A stretch of DNA of 5,924 nt, taken from DATKXO01 sp035528995 (GTDB lineage: Bacteria; Planctomycetota; Phycisphaerae; UBA1845). The number at the start of each line of letters is the position of its first letter. Position 1 is the first letter of the stretch. This document shows positions 1 to 4,362 of the stretch, one piece after another. The stretch is from NCBI GenBank assembly GCA_035528995.1, contig DATKXO010000207.1:1-5924 (forward strand). Direction: 5' to 3'. The notes below the pieces were generated by a model, which did no database searches, was not told where the DNA came from, and saw only the letters and a program-made list of their open reading frames with translations. The position numbers were made by a program, and so were the translations under genes.

Positions 1-94
1 CGAGGACGAATGCGGCGGCCATCAGGTCGAAGACCCGGACATGATTCGGGAAGGGACGGTTGATCGGGAGCCCCGCGGTGGGTACGCTTTCCAT
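1..94 (-). CDS. Start of an unknown gene, cut by the window edge
   Basis: An ATG at 94-92 opens a frame of 31 codons with no stop before the left edge. The visible peptide begins MESVPTAGLPINRPF and continues to a hydrophobic stretch ending MAAAFVL. The start is supported by a perfect AGGAGG seven bases upstream. It is the third minus-strand gene after the RHH and 144-residue genes, 73 bp downstream of the latter. The visible part is too short to assign a family. The N-terminus has no positively charged, hydrophobic signal peptide, although a hydrophobic segment may begin near residue 24. I am fairly confident it is a gene because of the ribosome binding site, but its function is unknown. Confidence 0.65.
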   Translation of the reverse strand, partial: MESVPTAGLPINRPFPNHVRVFDLMAAAFVL

Positions 95-101
95 GCTCAA
101 G

Positions 102-107
102 CCTCCT
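102..107 (-). promoter_or_regulatory. Ribosome binding site of the gene starting at 94
   Basis: The minus strand reads AGGAGG, a full match to the anti-Shine-Dalgarno sequence, with a seven-base spacer to the ATG at 94. This site is the main reason for calling the partial gene at the left edge. Confidence 0.7.
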
Positions 108-124
108 GTGAGGGTTTGGGCCAC

Positions 125-153
125 GGGCCGGGGTGCACGACCACCGCCGGCCC
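125..153 (-). terminator. Intergenic hairpin, possible terminator or processing site
   Basis: GGGCCGG at 125-131 pairs with CCGGCCC at 147-153. The stem continues with GGTG (132-135) against CACC (142-145), leaving a single bulged G at 146 and a six-base loop. It lies 14 bases past the stop codon of the 144-residue gene and about 30 bases before the next start. No T-run follows on either strand, so it is not a classical intrinsic terminator. It could instead attenuate transcription, stabilise the upstream mRNA end, or be a chance GC-rich palindrome. Confidence 0.35.
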
Positions 154-167
154 ACTGACAGCTTGCG

Positions 168-602
168 TCAGGCCGCGTCCGTACGGTATTCCTCGGCAAG
201 CTCGATCAGCCGGCCAAGGAACTCATGGAAGCGGTCGGGCGTCTCTTGCTCGGCCGGCGCCTCGGGCTGCGGGAGCAGCTCCGGGGCGCTGGTCGGGGCT
301 TCGCCCGATGCGGCTACCTCGCTGGCTGGAGGCAACTGTCCCACCGCCTCCAGGCCGTAGAACAGCACGACCTCCCACGCATGGCAGGGCTGGAACTTCA
401 TGCCCTTTTTGTGCAACGGCTCGAACTCACACTGGAGCCGCATGGACTGGGTCAGTTGCGCCATGCCCTTGCATACGCGCTCTGAAAGGCTCAACCGGAA
501 GCACCTCGGGTTCTCCCCAGGCAGCAGCTCTTTCTGCTCTACGAGCGCGGCGAGAGTTTGGCGGCCCTTCGGCTCGTACATGGTCGGCGGGATCGGGATC
601 AT
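168..602 (-). CDS. Unknown 144-residue protein
   Basis: I do not recognise the family. The ATG at 602 has AAGGAGA five bases upstream, and the gene begins 28 bp after the stop of the RHH gene, so the two are probably cotranscribed. Residues 1-90 look like a compact domain with four cysteines (34, 44, 58, 73) and basic and aromatic patches. Residues 91-122 are a Pro/Ala/Glu-rich linker with no expected fold. Residues 123-142 could form an amphipathic acidic helix (DRFHEFLGRLIELAEEY), which might be a docking or oligomerisation tail. There is no signal peptide or membrane segment, so it is probably cytoplasmic. The cysteine spacing does not match a zinc-binding motif I know. It is confidently a gene because of the ribosome binding site, tight spacing and biased composition. 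Confidence 0.8.
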   Translation of the reverse strand: MIPIPPTMYEPKGRQTLAALVEQKELLPGENPRCFRLSLSERVCKGMAQLTQSMRLQCEFEPLHKKGMKFQPCHAWEVVLFYGLEAVGQLPPASEVAASGEAPTSAPELLPQPEAPAEQETPDRFHEFLGRLIELAEEYRTDAA

Positions 603-607
603 GCTTG

Positions 608-614
608 TCTCCTT
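608..614 (-). promoter_or_regulatory. Ribosome binding site of the 144-residue gene
   Basis: The minus strand reads AAGGAGA with a five-base spacer to the ATG at 602. It lies in the 28-bp gap after the stop of the RHH gene. Confidence 0.65.
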
Positions 615-630
615 GTAGGTTCTGGGAGTC

Positions 631-966
631 TCAGTCCTGGGGGTTCTTCTCCTGGCCTTTCGCCTTGGGCCGGTATCGACTCACGGCATCATTGAAGATG
701 TCGAGCGCTGCGCATGAGGCATCCTGGTCGCCCTCGGCCTCCGCGGCATCAAGTGCCTCGCACGATTCGTCCGCAGCCGCCAGCAGGTTGTTCGTCTCCT
801 CGCGCCTTTCCAGTTCCTGTCGGAGGACTCCATTGATGAACGCACTTCGACTTGATACCTCCGAGCCGGGCGAGTCAATCTGCTTGCCTTGCCATGCCAG
901 CGCGGCATCAACCGTGTCTACCACGGCCTCATCGAGGTAAACATGAACCGTCTTTCGTCTCGTCAT
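631..966 (-). CDS. Ribbon-helix-helix (CopG/MetJ-type) DNA-binding protein, probable regulator
   Basis: This 111-residue protein has an N-terminus that fits a ribbon-helix-helix fold. Residues 5-12 (KTVHVYLD) would be the DNA-contacting beta strand. Residues 13-26 would be helix A and residues 38-55 (SSRSAFINGVLRQELERR) helix B, including the SRS-x-FI motif common in this fold. The loop between the helices, around residues 27-37, is about ten residues longer than usual. Residues 56-94 are acidic and probably helical, and the C-terminus is basic. Such proteins act as dimers and are often autorepressors or antitoxins. No toxin-like gene is visible next to it; the partner gene is the 144-residue unknown. 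The start is set by AGGAG at 975-979, eight bases before the ATG. A candidate operator and promoter lie immediately upstream. Confidence 0.8.
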   Translation of the reverse strand: MTRRKTVHVYLDEAVVDTVDAALAWQGKQIDSPGSEVSSRSAFINGVLRQELERREETNNLLAAADESCEALDAAEAEGDQDASCAALDIFNDAVSRYRPKAKGQEKNPQD

Positions 967-993
967 GCCTGTGACTCCTGTGTTGTTTTGGGT

Positions 994-1008
994 CCAGCGG
1001 AATGCTGG
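994..1008. repeat. Short inverted repeat between promoter and RHH gene
   Basis: CCAGC at 994-998 and GCTGG at 1004-1008 are perfect inverted arms around a five-base centre. The site lies in the expected 5' leader of the RHH transcript, just downstream of the TATAAT. It could be part of an operator or a small leader hairpin. With five-base arms, chance is a real alternative. Confidence 0.3.
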
Positions 1009-1046
1009 CCCGTTGGCCTATTATACCAGCGCCCATATGGCCCGTT
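1006..1046. repeat. Pair of 9-bp direct repeats, candidate RHH operator
   Basis: TGGCCCGTT occurs at 1006-1014 and again at 1038-1046. The starts are 32 bp apart, close to three helical turns. The copies lie on either side of the minus-strand -10 hexamer, and the right copy overlaps the -35. RHH repressors commonly bind direct or inverted repeats in their own promoters, so this is a reasonable operator candidate. The role is inferred; the repeats themselves are read directly. Confidence 0.45.
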
Positions 1047-1048
1047 AA
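1020..1048 (-). promoter_or_regulatory. Sigma70-like promoter for the left-hand operon
   Basis: On the minus strand, TTAACG (1048-1043, four of six matches to TTGACA) is separated by exactly 17 bp from a perfect TATAAT (1025-1020). Transcription would begin near 1013 and run into the RHH gene, whose ATG is at 966, and then the 144-residue gene. On the plus strand the same AT-rich core reads TATTAT, which could serve the divergent gene at 1059, but no convincing -35 is found for that direction. Confidence 0.6.
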
Positions 1049-1058
1049 GGGGAAAACT

Positions 1059-1571
1059 ATGAAACGAGCAGTTTTTCTTGCGGTCGCCCTCGCGGCCCTT
1101 GGAGCGGCCTTCGCGGTCGGCCACGGCGCTGCAACCGCCCCGGCGGTCAAGTACGGATGGGCTGGGCCTGTGCTCAGCAAGTCGGCTGGATTGACGGTTC
1201 TGGAAGAGCGTTGTCTGAAGCACAGCTTCCGGTCCGAGCCGCTCGGCATCAGCCATGAATGGCTGATAACCGCGCAGGTCGCGACGCCCCACACGAACGG
1301 CGTCCTGGTGCGGACGAACTTGACCCTTCGCCCTGGTGCAAGCAAGGCCGACGCCGAGCGCCGCGTGGGCGTTGCCATCCGGGAGGCTACGGAGAAGATC
1401 CGAAAGGGCGTGCTGGCGACTCCGACGCCGCCCCCGGGCGTAGACCCGACGTTCGTCACCGTCGATCCGTTCAAGGGCTTTGCCCACTCGCGACTTGAGT
1501 TCTACGCCAACGGCAAGCTCATCTCGGCGACGGGGGAGACCATGACCGCAATCACGAAGAAGTCGCCGTGA
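1059..1571 (+). CDS. Small exported protein of unknown family
   Basis: This 170-residue protein starts with a clear Sec-type signal: MKR followed by a hydrophobic run of about 17 residues (AVFLAVALAALGAAFAV), with likely cleavage near the AHG/GAA region at residues 21-26. There is no lipobox cysteine, and the single cysteine is at residue 52. The mature part has a short Pro-rich segment (TPTPPPGVDP, 121-130) and strand-like sequence ending near FYANGKLISATGE. I do not recognise the family. I start the gene at 1059 rather than at an upstream in-frame ATG at 1002. Position 1059 has AAGGGG with a six-base spacer, the signal peptide begins there, and 1002 would add 19 residues crossing the promoter. 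It is divergent from the RHH gene and overlaps the end of the enzyme gene tail to tail by 20 bp. Confidence 0.75.
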   Translation: MKRAVFLAVALAALGAAFAVGHGAATAPAVKYGWAGPVLSKSAGLTVLEERCLKHSFRSEPLGISHEWLITAQVATPHTNGVLVRTNLTLRPGASKADAERRVGVAIREATEKIRKGVLATPTPPPGVDPTFVTVDPFKGFAHSRLEFYANGKLISATGETMTAITKKSP

Positions 1572-4341
1572 CCGGGTTGGTCTGCGCGGACCGCATGGCG
1601 AAGCTGGGATACCGGCCTTCCGTCACCGCGCAGAGCCGCCATGGCCCCTCGCTCTCAAACTGCTTGACAGCTTCGATCACGCCGAAGTGGGCCTGCCGCA
1701 CGTAATCGTGGCCCATGATCCAGCCCGAGGGCTTGACCGCGCGCCCGGCAAGTCGCAGATCGGCGAGCGCCGCCTCATAGGAGTGGTCGGCGTCGATGAA
1801 GATCCAGTCGAGGCTGGCAGGGGGGAGCGCAGCCATGGCATCGCCTGAGAAGAGGCGGTGGATCACAACTTGGCCGCTGCGAATCTCCGCGGTGAAACGC
1901 CCGTAGACGGCCAGATGCCTGGTTTCCTGCGCCGACTGCTCCACGTTGTTCTTGTCTGTGACGTAGGTTCCTTGTGGCTGGTGGGTCCAGCAGTCAATCA
2001 GGTGCAGGCGCCGGGGACGGACCACCTGGAGAATCGTGGTCGCCCCGTCTCCCGTCTTCACTCCCACCTCGGCACCGACCGATCCCTGCGGCAGGAACGC
2101 CAAGAGATCGGCCCGCGACCGAGGCCGGATCCGGACCTGGCCGTTGCCGGGCGATGCTTCGCAGCCGGCGTGCTCAGCCATCCGTTCCATGACCCGCTCA
2201 TGGAAGGCAATGGTGCGCTCCCGGGCTTCCGGGAGAAGGCCATCGCCAGCGAAGTCAACGGCGCGGGACAGCGACTTCTGCCAGTCGCGGCCGCCTACGA
2301 CGCCGGGCTTCTTCGGGAACGTGTAGAACTTGGCGCTCCATGGTTGCTGGATCAGCACCTTGCGGCCAAGCCACATCGCCCAGAGTGCGCCGTGGTACGA
2401 GGAGGTGACCACGGTCGCGCCGCTCGCCAGGAATCGAATGGCCGTCTCGGCGTCCGGCAGTGCGTTGTTCATGCACGGCGCATTGGGCAGCTTCTCAAAT
2501 GGGTGGTGCATGTGGTTATAGACGACAACCTCGTGGGTCGGCTCGATGGGGTTGCCAAGGGCCGGGTGGAGGCACGTCGGGCAGGGGAGCAACTCGAATG
2601 GGGCTCCAGCGTCCCGGACCCCGCAAAGGTCGAACAACCCCAGGGAGCGTGCGTATGGGCCGTAATCCCCGTTGCCCGCTCCTGCGCGGCCTATGCCCCA
2701 CGCGACTCGCAGGCCGCCTGGCCTGGAGAGGATTGACAACTTGGCGGGATCCGATACGAGGCCGCCGCCGCCCACGATCATGTTCGCATGGGCGTGCGCC
2801 TTCATCCATGTCTCCGTCACTTGTCGCCAATCCACGATCTGCAAGGGTCGGCCGAACTCCATGTAGTGCGCCGGGCAGCAAGCCGCGTCGCCCGTGTTTC
2901 CGCCCTTGATGTGGACGAAGATGAGTCCATCGCCCCACCGCTTCAGCGCCTTGGCTTTGCCTTGATTGCCGGTCCAGTGGTGGACATGGACTGCCGGGCC
3001 GTCACCGTCCCGCCAGAACCAGTTGAGTTCCGGCGGGAGTCGGCCCGGCTCAATGCCGTGGTCGTGCATCACCTGGCTCAACACATCCTGATCGCCTGGG
3101 AACTTGTCGCGGTCGAGCATCACGCGGCGTGCCCACCACTCAATGGCTGGTTCTCCGTGGCGCACGGCGAGGACCCCGGAGTTGTACGATGGGACATCTT
3201 CGGGCAGGGCTTTGGGTGAGGGGAGCCGATGCTGGCTCGGCCTGAGCGCGAGCGGCGCGGCATCCAGGGCCGCAAAGGCGGCATCGAGCGAGCAGCCTAC
3301 CTCACAGTCCACGTCGAGCCACAGGGACTTCTCAAACGGTGACCGCAGGATGGCCGCCGGCTTGAGCCACCAGCCCGACAGGTATCTCCTCTGTGCCACC
3401 ATCGCATCGTACTGGCCCCTTGCCCGGCACCACTCGGCCATCGAGGCGGTCATCCCAAAGTTGCAGAACAACACGGGGCGGCGATCATGCCGCCGCAAGG
3501 AATCGTACCACCCGGGGAGCAGGGCCTCCTCGCGTGCGTCGCACCCAACGATGATCCCTTCCGGGAACGTCGCCCGGCTCTGTGCCCACTGGCAGATTTC
3601 CGCCTTCTTGCAGTGCAGGACGCGGCCATCCTCCACGGCCGGCCGTTCCTTGAGGCGTCTGAGGACATCCTGCAATGGTTCATGCCGCATTCTGGCGTTG
3701 ATCGGCGAGTCGTCCGTCGCACTGATGATCTCGATGCCGTGCGAGGCGGCTGTGGCGGCGAAGGCAGGTAGCCACTTTGCAATCTGTCCGTAGAGCGTTC
3801 GGTTGTGCGTGCGCTCGTGGCCGTCCAGTGTCCGGTCGTCGTGATAGTCCTTCGCGCCTCCGAAATCACAACCGACGAGATAGATACACTGATGCCCCAT
3901 CCACACCAACAGGTGCATCATGAAGGTGAAGGTGCCGCCGGACATGATGAACTTGACGTCATGGCCCCTTCGACCGAGCATCTCCGTCGCGGAGACGCCC
4001 CGTTCAGCATCGCCGAAGAATGTGTTCGGCGCTTCGCCGACACGCCCTGTGGCGCAGTTGTAGTCTTGGTAGCCGCCACGGAGAACCTTGATAAACGGCT
4101 CGCGCCACAGGTTGCCGTCGTAGGCCATGGGCTTGTCGAGTCCGGCCCATACATCGGGCCGGATATGAGGGTAGGCCGTGTTGATGGCCGCGACCATGAC
4201 GCCAGGGATGTGCAGCTCAGCATCCTGGACGTTTGCCAAGGACGGACCGGGACAGCAGAACAATGCCGTGAGGGATGAGCGCTTCCGCGCGAAACCGACC
4301 GTTCGCAGCATGCCGTTGCCGCATTCGTACCAGAGCGCCAT
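1552..4341 (-). CDS. Four-domain glycan-assembly enzyme: DUF115-like, GT-A glycosyltransferase, pyruvyl transferase-like, methyltransferase
   Basis: The 929-residue protein has no signal peptide or membrane segment and is probably cytoplasmic. Residues 25-228 resemble DUF115/MptE-like domains of motility-accessory and sialyltransferase-like proteins, with GPSL at 32-35, INTAYPHIRPD at 53-63 and LVGCDFGG at 155-162. Residues 240-470 are a GT8/MNN1-like GT-A glycosyltransferase: WWLKPAAI, then DVD (343-345, the expected metal/nucleotide-sugar site), NSG (387-389), GDQD (416-419) and HHWTGNQGK (454-462). Residues 472-680 look like a polysaccharide pyruvyl transferase, with GGNTGD (480-485), GGGGL (524-528) and SSYHGALW (647-654), though shorter than typical members. 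Residues 742-918 are a class I SAM methyltransferase of the Methyltransf_24 kind, with GAEVGVKTGDGA (756-767), FIDADHSYEA (848-857) and GHDY (877-880). The start has an AAAGGA site and lies 21 bases from the stop of the collagen-like gene, implying an operon. Likely role (inferred): building a modified glycan, perhaps on that fibre. Sugar and acceptor cannot be read from the sequence. Confidence 0.88.
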   Translation of the reverse strand: MALWYECGNGMLRTVGFARKRSSLTALFCCPGPSLANVQDAELHIPGVMVAAINTAYPHIRPDVWAGLDKPMAYDGNLWREPFIKVLRGGYQDYNCATGRVGEAPNTFFGDAERGVSATEMLGRRGHDVKFIMSGGTFTFMMHLLVWMGHQCIYLVGCDFGGAKDYHDDRTLDGHERTHNRTLYGQIAKWLPAFAATAASHGIEIISATDDSPINARMRHEPLQDVLRRLKERPAVEDGRVLHCKKAEICQWAQSRATFPEGIIVGCDAREEALLPGWYDSLRRHDRRPVLFCNFGMTASMAEWCRARGQYDAMVAQRRYLSGWWLKPAAILRSPFEKSLWLDVDCEVGCSLDAAFAALDAAPLALRPSQHRLPSPKALPEDVPSYNSGVLAVRHGEPAIEWWARRVMLDRDKFPGDQDVLSQVMHDHGIEPGRLPPELNWFWRDGDGPAVHVHHWTGNQGKAKALKRWGDGLIFVHIKGGNTGDAACCPAHYMEFGRPLQIVDWRQVTETWMKAHAHANMIVGGGGLVSDPAKLSILSRPGGLRVAWGIGRAGAGNGDYGPYARSLGLFDLCGVRDAGAPFELLPCPTCLHPALGNPIEPTHEVVVYNHMHHPFEKLPNAPCMNNALPDAETAIRFLASGATVVTSSYHGALWAMWLGRKVLIQQPWSAKFYTFPKKPGVVGGRDWQKSLSRAVDFAGDGLLPEARERTIAFHERVMERMAEHAGCEASPGNGQVRIRPRSRADLLAFLPQGSVGAEVGVKTGDGATTILQVVRPRRLHLIDCWTHQPQGTYVTDKNNVEQSAQETRHLAVYGRFTAEIRSGQVVIHRLFSGDAMAALPPASLDWIFIDADHSYEAALADLRLAGRAVKPSGWIMGHDYVRQAHFGVIEAVKQFESEGPWRLCAVTEGRYPSFAMRSAQTNPVTATSS

Positions 4342-4350
4342 TCAGATGTG

Positions 4351-4356
4351 TCCTTT
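4351..4356 (-). promoter_or_regulatory. Ribosome binding site of the enzyme gene
   Basis: The minus strand reads AGGAAAGGA across 4351-4359. Its AAAGGA core (4356-4351) is nine bases from the ATG at 4341. It supports that start over the in-frame Met at residue 11, and it lies in the 21-base gap after the collagen gene stop, consistent with translational coupling. Confidence 0.55.
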
Positions 4357-4362
4357 CCTCTG

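Noticed and set aside
41..940. Plus-strand frame of 299 codons across the left-hand genes
   Set aside because: It lies opposite two minus-strand genes that have good ribosome binding sites and sensible composition. Its Ser/Ala/Arg-rich product is typical of an antisense shadow in GC-rich DNA.
929..1487. Long minus-strand frames of 174 and 181 codons opposite the exported-protein gene
   Set aside because: They overlap the promoter region and the start of the RHH gene, and they read as Arg-rich, low-complexity sequence. The plus-strand frame has a signal peptide and ribosome binding site.
1858..2736. Plus-strand frame of 292 codons inside the enzyme gene
   Set aside because: It lies wholly antisense to the pyruvyl transferase-like and methyltransferase domains, whose motifs are clear on the minus strand. 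It shows no motifs of its own.
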